Source: Chitinophaga pinensis (GTDB lineage: Bacteria; Bacteroidota; Bacteroidia; Chitinophagales; Chitinophagaceae). From it: a DNA stretch of 64,000 nucleotides. The stretch lies in the NCBI GenBank assembly GCA_902167325.1, contig LR632930.1, positions 6,076,001 to 6,140,000 of the forward strand, in the 5' to 3' direction. The position numbers and the translations under genes are program-made. Of the stretch, positions 1 through 8,599 are shown piece after piece; position 1 is the stretch's first letter, and the number at the start of each line of letters is the position of its first letter. Under the pieces are notes generated by a model. The model had not been told where the DNA came from, searched no databases, and was given only the letters and a program-made list of their open reading frames with translations.

Positions 1-499
1 GCGAACCTGCGGAGGTACGGTAGGAATGGGTGGCTATATTTCCGCAGCGCACACAAATGGCATGTAGTTTGGTGATATAGTCGGCTTTTGCAAGCAAGGC
101 GGGAATGGGGCCGAAAGGCTCGCCGCGGAAGTCCATATCGAGACCGGCCACGATAACACGGATACCCTGCAGCGCCAGCTGGTCACAAACATTGGGAAGC
201 TCCATGTCAAAAAACTGGGCTTCGTCGATACCAACCACTTCCACGCCCTGACCCAGTAAAAGTATTTGTTGTGAACTTTCAACGGGAGTGGAAAGGATGC
301 GCGATTCATTATGAGACACAATATGTTCATGATCATACCGCACATCGATGGCTGGTTTGAAGATCTCGACAGAAAGGTTAGCGATCTTCGCACGTTTCAG
401 CCGGCGGATGAGTTCTTCCGTTTTACCGGAGAACATGGATCCGCAGATCACTTCGATCCATCCTCTCCGGCCACCCGTAAGCGAAGGTTCAATGAACAT
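1..499 (-). CDS. tdk: Thymidine kinase (3' end outside window)
   Basis: Type II thymidine kinase, which phosphorylates thymidine to dTMP in the salvage pathway. The minus-strand frame opens at an ATG at 499 and runs off the left edge, giving 166 codons of a family usually about 190-200 residues. A P-loop (GSMFSGKT, residues 20-27) is followed by the conserved EELIRRLKRA helix. The motif VVGIDEAQFFD carries the Walker B aspartate and the neighbouring glutamate. AGLDMDFRGEPFGP is the family lasso region, and CVRCG near residue 155 is the first half of the zinc site. The remaining zinc ligands lie outside the window. It is divergent from the gene at 616; a weak -7-like box (TTTATTTG on the minus strand, 548-555) could drive it. 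The family call is secure. Confidence 0.95.
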   Translation of the reverse strand, partial: MFIEPSLTGGRRGWIEVICGSMFSGKTEELIRRLKRAKIANLSVEIFKPAIDVRYDHEHIVSHNESRILSTPVESSQQILLLGQGVEVVGIDEAQFFDMELPNVCDQLALQGIRVIVAGLDMDFRGEPFGPIPALLAKADYITKLHAICVRCGNIATHSYRTSAGS

Positions 500-615
500 A
501 TTATAGTATTTTGATTAACAAGTGGTTAAAAAAGTATAACTTTAGTGCAAATAAAATATTTTTTGCCGTACAACGTTATCAACATTGATTTACGGACCAA
601 AAATTCAATTAACGC

Positions 616-1359
616 ATGGAAAAAATAAATGCCTTAATTGACAAACTGCAGGAGCTGAAAAATTCAACTGCGAGTTTGCAATCCATATCCTACTACACAC
701 AGTTGCTGCAGGCGGAAATCCTCCACCAGCGTAATCTTCAGAAAAAAGCAGAGCTTTCTTCCCATGGCCATGTGGCGGTTATTATGCCGGCACACGTTCA
801 TGTTCCTGAACCCGCTCCGCAGCCAACTCCTGTGCCTGTAGAACCTGTTGCCGCCCCGGCAGCATTTACACCTGCAGCAGCCCCCACCAACGGGCATGCC
901 AATGGTTATGCCCCCGACCGTGTACCCGTTAAACCGGTACGCCCCTCCATACCCACAGGTGCCACCCTTTTTGATCCACCTCCCCCCCAGCCTGCTCCGG
1001 CACCCGAGCCGCAGAATACCATACGCCGTGAGCTGAACGAACTGGCTTCCAAACCAGCCGCTTCTCTCAACGATCGTTTCAGCAGCAATAAACTGGAAGT
1101 AGGGGAAAAGATCGGAAATAAAGGAGTGCCCGACCTCAAAAGCGCGATCGGCATCAACGACAAGTTTCAGTTTATGGACGCCCTTTTCCGGAATGATAAG
1201 GACATGTATGAGCGGTCGCTGAAAACCATCAACGAATGTGCCTCCCTTCAGGAAGCCGAATACTGGATTGAACGTGAACTGAAGATCAAGCTTGGGTGGG
1301 ATGAGTCAGATACCGTGGCCCAGCACTTCTACTCTCTCGTGAGGAAGCGTTTTTCCTGA
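616..1359 (+). CDS. Conserved hypothetical protein, Pro/Ala-rich linker
   Basis: A 247-residue soluble protein of unknown function. Residues 1-45 are predicted helical and coiled-coil-like. Residues 50-135 are rich in Pro, Ala and Val and look disordered. The C-terminal 90 residues form a compact domain containing KSAIGINDKFQFMDALF and AEYWIERELKIKLGWD. The C-terminal domain reminds me of conserved Bacteroidota hypothetical proteins, but I know no function for it. No signal peptide or membrane segment is seen. The last 31 bases overlap the 3' end of waaA on the other strand, so the two genes converge and share their stop regions. The ATG at 616 is preceded by an AT-rich leader and an imperfect -7-like element near 557-565. 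The gene is very likely real; the function is open. Confidence 0.85.
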   Translation: MEKINALIDKLQELKNSTASLQSISYYTQLLQAEILHQRNLQKKAELSSHGHVAVIMPAHVHVPEPAPQPTPVPVEPVAAPAAFTPAAAPTNGHANGYAPDRVPVKPVRPSIPTGATLFDPPPPQPAPAPEPQNTIRRELNELASKPAASLNDRFSSNKLEVGEKIGNKGVPDLKSAIGINDKFQFMDALFRNDKDMYERSLKTINECASLQEAEYWIERELKIKLGWDESDTVAQHFYSLVRKRFS

Positions 1360-2582
1360 ATGTAACGCATGATTTTTTCTGTTGCTCCTTTGTGTTCTTC
1401 CACGAAGCGGCTGGTTATTTCTACGGTTTGCCCGTAGTAGTAGGGATCGTTGAGTGCGCCTATTGCCTTTCCCAGCTCCGCCGCATTGTTGATTACAATG
1501 GTACCCCGCAGGTGCACCAGCATCCCCGCTTCATGGAAACGGGAATATTCTGGTCCGATGATTACGGGACGGCCATAGGTAGCAGGCTCCAGCAGGTTGT
1601 GAATCCCTTCTTTTCCAAATCCCCCGCCCACGTAACAGATTCTGCCATAACGATATAGGGCGGCCAGCATGCCTACGTTATCGATTACCAGCACATCCGG
1701 CTGGCGGCCGTTTAACTCAGAGAAACGTACGGCATCAGGAAACTGGGATTGTATTTTGTCGAGATGAGCTTTGTGAATTTCATGGGGTGCCAGTACAAGT
1801 TGCCGGCCTTCTTTCCCTCCGCCGTACCACCATTCTGCCAGCACCGCTTCATCAGCTTCCCAGGTACTGCCCGCCACAAGTACTTTGGGCACGCGCAGCG
1901 CCGCTTCAATAACCGGGAGCGCAACCGGGTTCTGACGGAGCGCCCACACCCGGTCGAACCGGGTATCCCCAGCCAGTGAAACATGTTTAACACCTATATT
2001 ATGCAACAGGGTAATGGAGGTTTCGTTTTGAACGAAGAGATGGTCCATTTGCAGGAGCAGGTTCCTGAACATTTTACCATAAGACTTGAAAAAGAGCTGT
2101 TTATCGCGAAAAATACCGGAAATAAGGAGCACGGGTACTTTACGGGCATATAATGCCTGCAGGAAGTGTAACCAGAATTCGTATTTGATGAAGATGGCCA
2201 GTTGCGGGCGCACCAGATCCAGGAAACGGGCAGCATTCTCTGGAGTATCGAGGGGCAGGTAACAAACAAAATCAGCTCCCGGCCAGTTTTTCCTTACTTC
2301 ATAACCGGAAGGGGAGAAAAAAGTGAGCACGATCCGGTGACCGGGGTAATCCGTGCGGAGGTTTTCCAGTACGGGCCTGCCCTGTTCGAATTCCCCGAGG
2401 GATGCGGCATGAACCCATACGGTCGGTTTTTGCCCTTCCATGGCAGCCTCCAGTTCGGGCCAAAGCCGCTCCCGGCCTTCGATCCAGGCCTTAGCCTTTG
2501 CCTTTCCGGCACGGGCGGCAAGCCCCACCGCAGCCCTGTACAGCCGGATGCCTATGTTATACAAAAAAAACGATACACGCAC
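1329..2582 (-). CDS. waaA: 3-deoxy-D-manno-octulosonic acid (Kdo) transferase
   Basis: Transfers Kdo from CMP-Kdo to lipid A precursor at the inner membrane, an early step of LPS core synthesis. The 417 residues match the GT30 family in length. The N-terminus (FFLYNIGIRLYRAAVGLAA) is the usual membrane-anchoring helix, followed by WVHAASLGEFEQGRPVL, where the glutamate corresponds to the family's catalytic base. The C-terminal half contains CYVGGGFGKEGIHNLLEPA, the nucleotide-sugar binding signature. The start is GTG at 2582, placed about 30 bases behind a perfect minus-strand -7 box at 2620-2627. No in-frame ATG fits the conserved N-terminus. It is divergent from the nucleotide-sugar operon, with the two promoters less than 30 bases apart. 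Confident. Confidence 0.95.
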   Translation of the reverse strand: MRVSFFLYNIGIRLYRAAVGLAARAGKAKAKAWIEGRERLWPELEAAMEGQKPTVWVHAASLGEFEQGRPVLENLRTDYPGHRIVLTFFSPSGYEVRKNWPGADFVCYLPLDTPENAARFLDLVRPQLAIFIKYEFWLHFLQALYARKVPVLLISGIFRDKQLFFKSYGKMFRNLLLQMDHLFVQNETSITLLHNIGVKHVSLAGDTRFDRVWALRQNPVALPVIEAALRVPKVLVAGSTWEADEAVLAEWWYGGGKEGRQLVLAPHEIHKAHLDKIQSQFPDAVRFSELNGRQPDVLVIDNVGMLAALYRYGRICYVGGGFGKEGIHNLLEPATYGRPVIIGPEYSRFHEAGMLVHLRGTIVINNAAELGKAIGALNDPYYYGQTVEITSRFVEEHKGATEKIMRYIQEKRFLTRE

Positions 2583-2619
2583 GGTATTGAACTTTAATCT
2601 GGTAAAAAGTATTGCCCTG

Positions 2620-2627
2620 CAAAGATA
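2620..2627 (-). promoter_or_regulatory. -7 box of waaA promoter
   Basis: The minus strand reads TATCTTTG, a perfect match to the Bacteroidota -7 consensus TAnnTTTG. A TTG lies 17 bases upstream (2645-2647), a little closer than the usual 19-21. Transcription would start near 2613, leaving a leader of about 30 bases before the GTG at 2582. It sits back to back with the DegT promoter at 2654. Confidence 0.6.
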
Positions 2628-2653
2628 GTCTCTGCAGCCTAACCCAAAATTTG

Positions 2654-2661
2654 TAAATTTG
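2654..2661 (+). promoter_or_regulatory. -7 box of the nucleotide-sugar operon
   Basis: TAAATTTG matches TAnnTTTG exactly. No clear TTG is seen 19-21 bases upstream. The predicted transcript start near 2667 makes the TTG at 2659 an impossible start codon and supports the ATG at 2686 for the DegT gene. Confidence 0.6.
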
Positions 2662-2685
2662 CCAACTCATAAAAAGACATTGTTC

Positions 2686-3813
2686 ATGGTTCCAATTCAG
2701 ATGGTGGATTTAAAACGCCAGTACAACAAGATTAAACCGCAGGTAGATGCGGCAATGCTGGAAGTGCTGGAAAGCGCCGCATTCATTAACGGCGGCCCCG
2801 TTCAGCAGTTTTCTCAGGAACTTGGCGACTATCTCGGAACCAGGCATGTTATCCCCTGCGCAAATGGTACCGATGCTCTCCAGATCGCGATGATGGCCCT
2901 CGGTCTCCAACCCGGGGATGAAGTCATTACGCCCTCCTTTACCTTCATCGCCACAGCAGAAGTGATTGCACTCCTGCAGCTGAAGCCCGTTTTTGTAGAT
3001 ATTGATCCTAAAACTTACTGTATAGATCCGCAGGCGATCGAAAAGGCCATAACGCCTAAAACGAAAGCCATCGTTCCGGTGCACCTTTACGGGCATTGCT
3101 CTGATATGGACAGCATCATGGACATCGCCAATAAGCACGGGCTGTATGTGATCGAGGATAATGCACAGGCCATCGGCAGCAACTATACCCTCAAAAACGG
3201 CGTAACCAAAAAAGCAGGAACATTCGGCCACATCGGTTGTACGTCCTTCTTCCCCAGCAAAAACCTGGGTTGCTATGGCGATGGCGGTGCCCTTTTTACC
3301 GACAACGCTGAACTGGCTGCAAAAATCCGCATGGTAGCCAACCACGGACAGTCGCAACGCTACTATCACGATGTGGTGGGCGTTAACAGCCGTCTCGATA
3401 CCCTGCAGGCCGTAGTACTCCGCATTAAATTGCAACTGCTCGACCAGTACATAGCTGCACGCCGCGAAGTGGCTGCTGCCTATGATGCTGCATTCGCAGG
3501 CAACCCGCACGTCATCACCCCTTATCAGGCACCCAACCAGCTGCACGTGTTTCACCAGTACACTCTTCAGCTCGAAGGGAAAGACCGTAACGAACTCCAG
3601 GCTTTCCTGGCCGACAAAAAAGTGCCAGCCATGATATATTACCCTGTGCCGGGCCACCGTCAGAAAATGTTCGAGGGTATGACAGAAACGAATCAACACC
3701 TTCCTATAACCGATACACTCACCACCAAGGTCATTTCCCTGCCCATCCACACGGAAATGGATCCTGATCAGCTGAAGCACATTATTGAATCCGTACAATC
3801 ATTCTTAAACTAA
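2686..3813 (+). CDS. DegT/DnrJ/EryC1/StrS family sugar aminotransferase
   Basis: PLP-dependent aminotransferase of the type that aminates keto-sugars on nucleotide carriers (WecE/ArnB/PseC relatives). 375 residues from the ATG at 2686. It has the NGTDALQIAMMAL phosphate-binding region, TPSFTFIATAEVI, VIEDNAQAIGS with the aspartate that pairs with the PLP ring nitrogen, and SFFPSKNLGCYGDGGA with Lys192 as the Schiff-base lysine. The start was chosen because the -7 box at 2654-2661 places transcription after the upstream TTG at 2659; an ATG at 2701 is also possible. It is the first gene of an operon; the ugd gene begins 7 bases after its stop. The exact keto-sugar cannot be read from the sequence; neighbours suggest surface polysaccharide. 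Confidence 0.92.
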   Translation: MVPIQMVDLKRQYNKIKPQVDAAMLEVLESAAFINGGPVQQFSQELGDYLGTRHVIPCANGTDALQIAMMALGLQPGDEVITPSFTFIATAEVIALLQLKPVFVDIDPKTYCIDPQAIEKAITPKTKAIVPVHLYGHCSDMDSIMDIANKHGLYVIEDNAQAIGSNYTLKNGVTKKAGTFGHIGCTSFFPSKNLGCYGDGGALFTDNAELAAKIRMVANHGQSQRYYHDVVGVNSRLDTLQAVVLRIKLQLLDQYIAARREVAAAYDAAFAGNPHVITPYQAPNQLHVFHQYTLQLEGKDRNELQAFLADKKVPAMIYYPVPGHRQKMFEGMTETNQHLPITDTLTTKVISLPIHTEMDPDQLKHIIESVQSFLN

Positions 3814-3820
3814 TCCCAAC

Positions 3821-5155
3821 ATGAAAATTACCGTGGTAGGAACCGGGTATGTAGGTCTTGTGACCGGTACCTGTTTTGCCGAAACAGGCAATGATGTCAC
3901 TTGCGTGGATATCGATGTAAAAAAAGTTGAAATGCTCTCATCCGGTCAGATTACGATTTATGAACCCGGATTGGAAAAGCTTTTTGAGCGTAATCTGAAA
4001 GAAGGACGACTGAATTTCACTACGAATCTGGCCGAAGGCATTCGTGACGCAGCAGTTATATTCCTTGCTTTGCCAACACCTCCGGGAGAAGACGGATCGG
4101 CCGACCTTTCTTATATTCTGAAAGTTGCAGACCAGTTGGGCCATTTAATCGAGGATTACAAAGTTATTGTTGATAAAAGTACGGTACCGGTAGGCACAGC
4201 AGATAAGGTTCGTGCAGCAATCGGTAAAAATGCATCGGTAGATTTTGATGTGGTTTCCAACCCTGAATTTCTACGTGAAGGTGTTGCCGTGGAAGATTTC
4301 ATGAAACCCGATCGTGTTGTAATCGGTACTAATTCCGAAAGAGCACGTAAAATTATGGGCGACCTTTATGGTCCATTCGTACGCCAGGGCAATCCCGTAA
4401 TTTTTATGGATGAGAAATCAGCCGAACTCACAAAATACGCTGCTAACTCATTCCTCGCTACTAAGATCTCTTTCATGAATGAGATCGCCATCCTCTGTGA
4501 GCGCCTTGGTGCTGATGTGGATATGGTGCGCCGTGGTATCGGGAGCGACGACCGTATTGGTAAACGCTTCCTCTTCCCCGGTATAGGTTATGGCGGCAGC
4601 TGCTTCCCTAAAGATGTGCAGGCACTGGTTAAATCCTCCCAGGATGCTGATTACGATTTCCGCATACTCAATGCCGTGATGGATGTAAATGAACAGCAGA
4701 AAGTGTTCCTGCTCCCTAAAATCGAAGCATATTTCGAAAATAGCCTGAGTGGAAAACATTTCGCACTTTGGGGCCTTGCATTTAAGCCTAATACCGACGA
4801 TATCCGCGAGGCACCGGCCTTATATATCATTGAACGCCTGCTCGCTGCCGGCGCTACGGTAACAGCCTTCGACCCCGAAGCCATGCCTAACGTACAGAAA
4901 CTGCTGGGCAACCGCATCCGGTTCGCAGAACACCAGTACGATGCGCTGGAAAATGCAGATGCACTGATTATCGCTACAGAATGGAGCGTATTCCGTACCC
5001 CCGATTTCGATAAAATTCGCCAGCAGCTGAAAGAGCAGGTAATATTCGACGGCCGCAACCTCTTTGAAGTTCCCCGCATGCAGGAACTCGGATTTCATTA
5101 CGAAAGCGTGGGCCGGCAAGCCGTTACCCGTTTAAATACCGTAAATAATGACTAA
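3821..5155 (+). CDS. ugd: UDP-glucose 6-dehydrogenase
   Basis: NAD-dependent oxidation of UDP-glucose to UDP-glucuronate. 444 residues, normal for the family. The N-terminus is a Rossmann fold (MKITVVGTGYVGLVTGTCFA). The motif GIGYGGSCFPKDVQAL contains the catalytic Cys261. The middle domain has the helical lysine-asparagine region (ELTKYAANSFLATKISFMNE), and the C-terminal UDP-binding part has ALWGLAFKPNTDDIREAP. It lies directly upstream of a UDP-glucuronate decarboxylase whose ATG overlaps the ugd stop by 8 bases. The two enzymes therefore form a translationally coupled route to UDP-xylose. UDP-ManNAc dehydrogenase belongs to the same superfamily, but the UDP-xylose synthase neighbour favours UDP-glucose as substrate. 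Confidence 0.93.
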   Translation: MKITVVGTGYVGLVTGTCFAETGNDVTCVDIDVKKVEMLSSGQITIYEPGLEKLFERNLKEGRLNFTTNLAEGIRDAAVIFLALPTPPGEDGSADLSYILKVADQLGHLIEDYKVIVDKSTVPVGTADKVRAAIGKNASVDFDVVSNPEFLREGVAVEDFMKPDRVVIGTNSERARKIMGDLYGPFVRQGNPVIFMDEKSAELTKYAANSFLATKISFMNEIAILCERLGADVDMVRRGIGSDDRIGKRFLFPGIGYGGSCFPKDVQALVKSSQDADYDFRILNAVMDVNEQQKVFLLPKIEAYFENSLSGKHFALWGLAFKPNTDDIREAPALYIIERLLAAGATVTAFDPEAMPNVQKLLGNRIRFAEHQYDALENADALIIATEWSVFRTPDFDKIRQQLKEQVIFDGRNLFEVPRMQELGFHYESVGRQAVTRLNTVNND

Positions 5156-6095
5156 GAAACGTATATTAATTACCGGCGCAGCTGGATTTCTCGGCTCCCA
5201 CCTGTGCGACCGTTTCATAAAAGAAGGATTTCATGTGATCGGGATGGATAACCTACTGACCGGTAACATCAAAAATATCGAGCATCTTTTTCCCCTGAAG
5301 GATTTTGAATATTTCCATCACGACGTTACCAAGTTCGTGCATGTACCGGGCGATCTGGATTATATCCTCCACTTCGCTTCTCCCGCCAGTCCGATCGACT
5401 ATCTAAAAATGCCGATCCAGACACTGAAAGTGGGATCTCTGGGTACCCACAACCTGCTGGGGCTTGCCAAGGAAAAAAAGGCGCGCATTCTCGTGGCTTC
5501 CACATCCGAAGTTTATGGCGACCCCAACGTACACCCACAGCCTGAAGAATACTGGGGTAACGTGAATCCCGTTGGTCCGCGCGGCGTGTATGATGAAGCA
5601 AAACGCTTTATGGAATCCATCACTATGGCTTACCACAATTTCCATGGTGTAGATACCCGTATCATCCGCATCTTCAACACCTACGGTCCCCGTATGCGCC
5701 TCGATGATGGCCGTGCATTGCCCGCTTTCATGAGCCAGGCGCTTACCGGGCAAGACCTTACGGTATTCGGTGACGGGTCACAAACCCGCTCGTTCTGCTA
5801 CGTGGCAGACCTCGTGGAAGGTATATACCGCCTCCTCATGAGCGATTACCACCTGCCTGTTAACATTGGCAACCCTGCCGAGATCTCCCTCCTCGAATTC
5901 GCGGAAGAGATCATCAAGCTCACCGGCACCAACCAGAAAATTGTGTTCCATCCCCTTCCTAAAGACGATCCGAAACAACGGAAACCGGATATTACGAAAG
6001 CGAAAGAACTGCTGGGCTGGGAACCGAAAGTAGACCGCGCAGAAGGGCTTAGGATTACCTATGAGTATTTCAAGCAGGCTTTAGGAAAGGCCTGA
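5148..6095 (+). CDS. uxs: UDP-glucuronate decarboxylase (UDP-xylose synthase)
   Basis: Extended short-chain dehydrogenase converting UDP-glucuronate to UDP-xylose by oxidation, decarboxylation and re-reduction. 315 residues. The glycine-rich NAD site is ITGAAGFLGSHLCDRF. LHFASPASPIDYLKMP is a signature I associate with UXS enzymes. ASTSEVYGDP gives the catalytic Thr/Ser-Glu region and GVYDEAKRFME the YxxxK pair. IRIFNTYGPRM and GDGSQTRSFCYV are typical substrate-site segments. The gene overlaps ugd by 8 bases, so product and substrate enzymes are probably made in equal amounts. I see no membrane anchor, unlike some eukaryotic UXS isoforms. Confident call. Confidence 0.93.
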   Translation: MTKKRILITGAAGFLGSHLCDRFIKEGFHVIGMDNLLTGNIKNIEHLFPLKDFEYFHHDVTKFVHVPGDLDYILHFASPASPIDYLKMPIQTLKVGSLGTHNLLGLAKEKKARILVASTSEVYGDPNVHPQPEEYWGNVNPVGPRGVYDEAKRFMESITMAYHNFHGVDTRIIRIFNTYGPRMRLDDGRALPAFMSQALTGQDLTVFGDGSQTRSFCYVADLVEGIYRLLMSDYHLPVNIGNPAEISLLEFAEEIIKLTGTNQKIVFHPLPKDDPKQRKPDITKAKELLGWEPKVDRAEGLRITYEYFKQALGKA

Positions 6096-6120
6096 AAAAA
6101 TCTCAGTTAACTTTATTAGC

Positions 6121-7176
6121 ATGAAAAAAAACATATTGATCACTGGGGGAGCCGGTTTTATTGGCTCTCATGTTGTCAGGCTTTTCGTCAGCAAGTACCC
6201 CTCCTACCAGATCGTTAACGGTGATGCGTTGACGTATGCGGGCAATCTGGAAAACCTTAACGACATTAAGGATCAACCTAACTATACTTTCGAAAAAGTA
6301 GATATTACGGATGAAACGGCAGTAAACAGCCTTTTTGAAAAATACAACTTCGACGGTGTTATACATCTTGCGGCAGAAAGCCATGTAGACCGTTCCATCC
6401 TCGATCCGCTCGCATTCATCCGCACCAACGTTCTCGGTACCGCCGTACTACTGAATGCTGCACGTAAGTATTGGAAAGACAACATGGAAGGTAAACGCTT
6501 CTATCACGTATCTACCGACGAAGTATATGGCTCACTTGGTGAAGAAGGCTTTTTCACGGAAGATACCGCGTACGATCCCCGTTCGCCATATTCCGCATCA
6601 AAAGCCAGCTCCGATCATTTCGTGCGTGCTTACTATCACACTTACCACCTGCCCGTTATATTGAGCAACTGCTCCAATAACTACGGCTCACATCACTTCC
6701 CGGAAAAGCTCATCCCGCTGGCCATTCATAACATCCGTAATAATAAGCCCATCCCCGTATATGGAACCGGCGAAAACGTGCGCGACTGGCTCTTCGTGAA
6801 TGATCATGCCCGTGCGATCGATACCATTTTCCATGATGGCAAAACTGGTGAAACCTACAACATCGGTGGGTTCAATGAATGGAAAAACATCGATCTCATC
6901 CGCCTCCTTTGCCAGATCATGGACAAGAAACTTGGCCGTGAAGCAGGTGCCTCCGCTCAGCTGATCACTTTTGTGAAAGACCGTGCTGGACACGACCAAC
7001 GCTATGCAATTGATGCCACCAAACTAAACAAAGAACTTGGATGGTCGCCAAGCCTTCAATTTGAAGAAGGTCTTGAAAAAACAGTGGAATGGTACCTTTC
7101 TAACCAGGAATGGCTCGACCATGTAACCAGCGGTGCTTACAAATCTTATTACGAAGAACAATACCAGCAACGATAA
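6121..7176 (+). CDS. rmlB: dTDP-glucose 4,6-dehydratase
   Basis: Second step of dTDP-L-rhamnose synthesis: dTDP-glucose to dTDP-4-keto-6-deoxyglucose. 351 residues. The NAD-binding loop is ITGGAGFIGSHVVRLF, HLAAESHVDRSI is the RmlB signature, VSTDEVYGSL carries the Thr-Asp-Glu catalytic set, and SPYSASKASSDHFVRA the YxxxK. SNCSNNYGSHHFPEKLIP and VYGTGENVRDWLFVNDH are also diagnostic. The gene starts 25 bases after uxs and its stop codon TAA overlaps the ATG of rmlC (TAATG). The first pathway enzyme, RmlA, is not in this window. Confidence 0.95.
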   Translation: MKKNILITGGAGFIGSHVVRLFVSKYPSYQIVNGDALTYAGNLENLNDIKDQPNYTFEKVDITDETAVNSLFEKYNFDGVIHLAAESHVDRSILDPLAFIRTNVLGTAVLLNAARKYWKDNMEGKRFYHVSTDEVYGSLGEEGFFTEDTAYDPRSPYSASKASSDHFVRAYYHTYHLPVILSNCSNNYGSHHFPEKLIPLAIHNIRNNKPIPVYGTGENVRDWLFVNDHARAIDTIFHDGKTGETYNIGGFNEWKNIDLIRLLCQIMDKKLGREAGASAQLITFVKDRAGHDQRYAIDATKLNKELGWSPSLQFEEGLEKTVEWYLSNQEWLDHVTSGAYKSYYEEQYQQR

Positions 7177-7736
7177 TGCCTTTACAACCTACCGGTTTCC
7201 CCGGATTGTATGTTTTTGAGCCTGTTGTGCACAAAGACGACCGTGGATATTTTTTCGAGAGTTACAATGCCAACACCTTCAGTCAGGGTGGGATCGATAT
7301 CAAATTTGTACAGGACAATCAGGCCCGTTCCACTTATGGTGTATTAAGGGGCCTTCATTACCAGTTGCACCCTCACGCACAGACAAAACTGATCCGTGCA
7401 CTGGAAGGGAGCATCCTGGATGTGGTGGTAGATATTCGTGCCGGTTCTCCAACCTATGGTAAGGTGTTTTCTATCGAGCTTTCTGCAGAAAACAAACTTC
7501 AGCTGCTGGTGCCGCAAGGCTTTGCCCATGGATATTCTGTGCTGAGCCCCACTGCCGAAGTACTTTATAAATGCGACAACTTCTATCATAAAGCGAGCGA
7601 AGGCGGTATCCGTTTCGACGATCCCGCTCTGAACATCGACTGGGGCATTCCCTACAAGGACGCCGTGATTTCCGCTAAAGATGCCGTGCTCCCAGTATTA
7701 GCAGATTGTCAACACAACTTTACTTTCCAGCCTTAA
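7176..7736 (+). CDS. rmlC: dTDP-4-dehydrorhamnose 3,5-epimerase
   Basis: Cupin epimerase, third step of dTDP-L-rhamnose synthesis. 186 residues from the ATG at 7176, whose A is the last base of the rmlB stop codon. This start gives the standard N-terminus MPLQPTGFPGLYVFEP; extending further upstream would read through the rmlB end. FFESYNANTFSQGGI, QDNQARSTYGVLRGLHYQ (catalytic His of the family) and VPQGFAHGYSVLSPTAEVLYKC are the family blocks. GIRFDDPALNIDWG near the C-terminus is also typical. Overlap with rmlB indicates translational coupling. Confidence 0.95.
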   Translation: MPLQPTGFPGLYVFEPVVHKDDRGYFFESYNANTFSQGGIDIKFVQDNQARSTYGVLRGLHYQLHPHAQTKLIRALEGSILDVVVDIRAGSPTYGKVFSIELSAENKLQLLVPQGFAHGYSVLSPTAEVLYKCDNFYHKASEGGIRFDDPALNIDWGIPYKDAVISAKDAVLPVLADCQHNFTFQP

Positions 7737-7747
7737 AAACTGACGCC

Positions 7748-8596
7748 ATGAAAAAAATACTGGTAACCGGAGCCAACGGCCAGCTGGGCCAGGCCCTGCA
7801 AGCCGTTTCCTCCCGCTTCCCGGAATGTTCACTCATCCTGACAGACCGGGAAGAGCTTGATATCACCAATGCTGATGCCGTAAACGAATTTTTCGCCGGT
7901 CAGGAAATTGACGCGGTGGTGAATTGTGCCGCCTATACAGCAGTAGATAAAGCGGAAACTGACGAGGAAACTGCTTTCCAGCTCAATTTCCAGGCCCCCC
8001 TGTTCCTGGCGGAAGCCGCTCAGGCGAAAGGCTGCGCATTCATCCAGGTGTCTACCGATTACGTGTTTGACGGCCGCAATTGCCGTCCTTACACTGAGGA
8101 AGACGAAACCTCTCCCCAGAGCATCTACGGTGCCTCCAAGCTCCGTGGTGAAGCTGCGGTAATGGGTACCCACCCAGGTGCCATTATACTCCGTACTTCC
8201 TGGCTCTACTCCCGTTATGGTGTGAATTTCGCGCTCCGTATGCAGGAACTGATGAAAGAAAAAGAAAGTCTCAATGTAGTATTTGACCAGACGGGTACGC
8301 CTACTTACGCCCCCGATCTGGCCGTTGTCATTTTCACCATACTGCAGCACGAATCACCTGAAGCAGGTGTATACCACTTCAGCAATGAAGGTGTTGCCAG
8401 CTGGTACGACTTTGCCGTTGCAATCCGGGAGCTGACCGGTGCTGCATGCAAAGTGTTCCCCATCACTTCTGAACAGTTCCCTACACCGGCACAACGCCCG
8501 GCGTACAGTGTACTGAACAAAGGCAAGATCAAAGCAACTTTCGGTGTGGAGATTCCGTACTGGAAAGACAGTTTGGCAGTTTGCCTGGGAAAATAG
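7748..8596 (+). CDS. rmlD: dTDP-4-dehydrorhamnose reductase
   Basis: NAD(P)H-dependent last step to dTDP-L-rhamnose. 282 residues from ATG 7748, which gives the expected N-terminus MKKILVTGANGQLGQAL; the reading frame is open further upstream but overlaps rmlC. ELDITNADAV, VNCAAYTAVDKAETD, STDYVFDGR, YGASKLRGE (YxxxK) and ILRTSWLYSRYG are the RmlD blocks. It is the last gene of the operon; its stop is 3 bases from the stop of the convergent LolD-like gene and no hairpin separates them. Its presence with rmlB and rmlC makes rhamnose a near-certain product, provided rmlA exists elsewhere. Confidence 0.95.
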   Translation: MKKILVTGANGQLGQALQAVSSRFPECSLILTDREELDITNADAVNEFFAGQEIDAVVNCAAYTAVDKAETDEETAFQLNFQAPLFLAEAAQAKGCAFIQVSTDYVFDGRNCRPYTEEDETSPQSIYGASKLRGEAAVMGTHPGAIILRTSWLYSRYGVNFALRMQELMKEKESLNVVFDQTGTPTYAPDLAVVIFTILQHESPEAGVYHFSNEGVASWYDFAVAIRELTGAACKVFPITSEQFPTPAQRPAYSVLNKGKIKATFGVEIPYWKDSLAVCLGK

Positions 8597-8599
8597 CCG

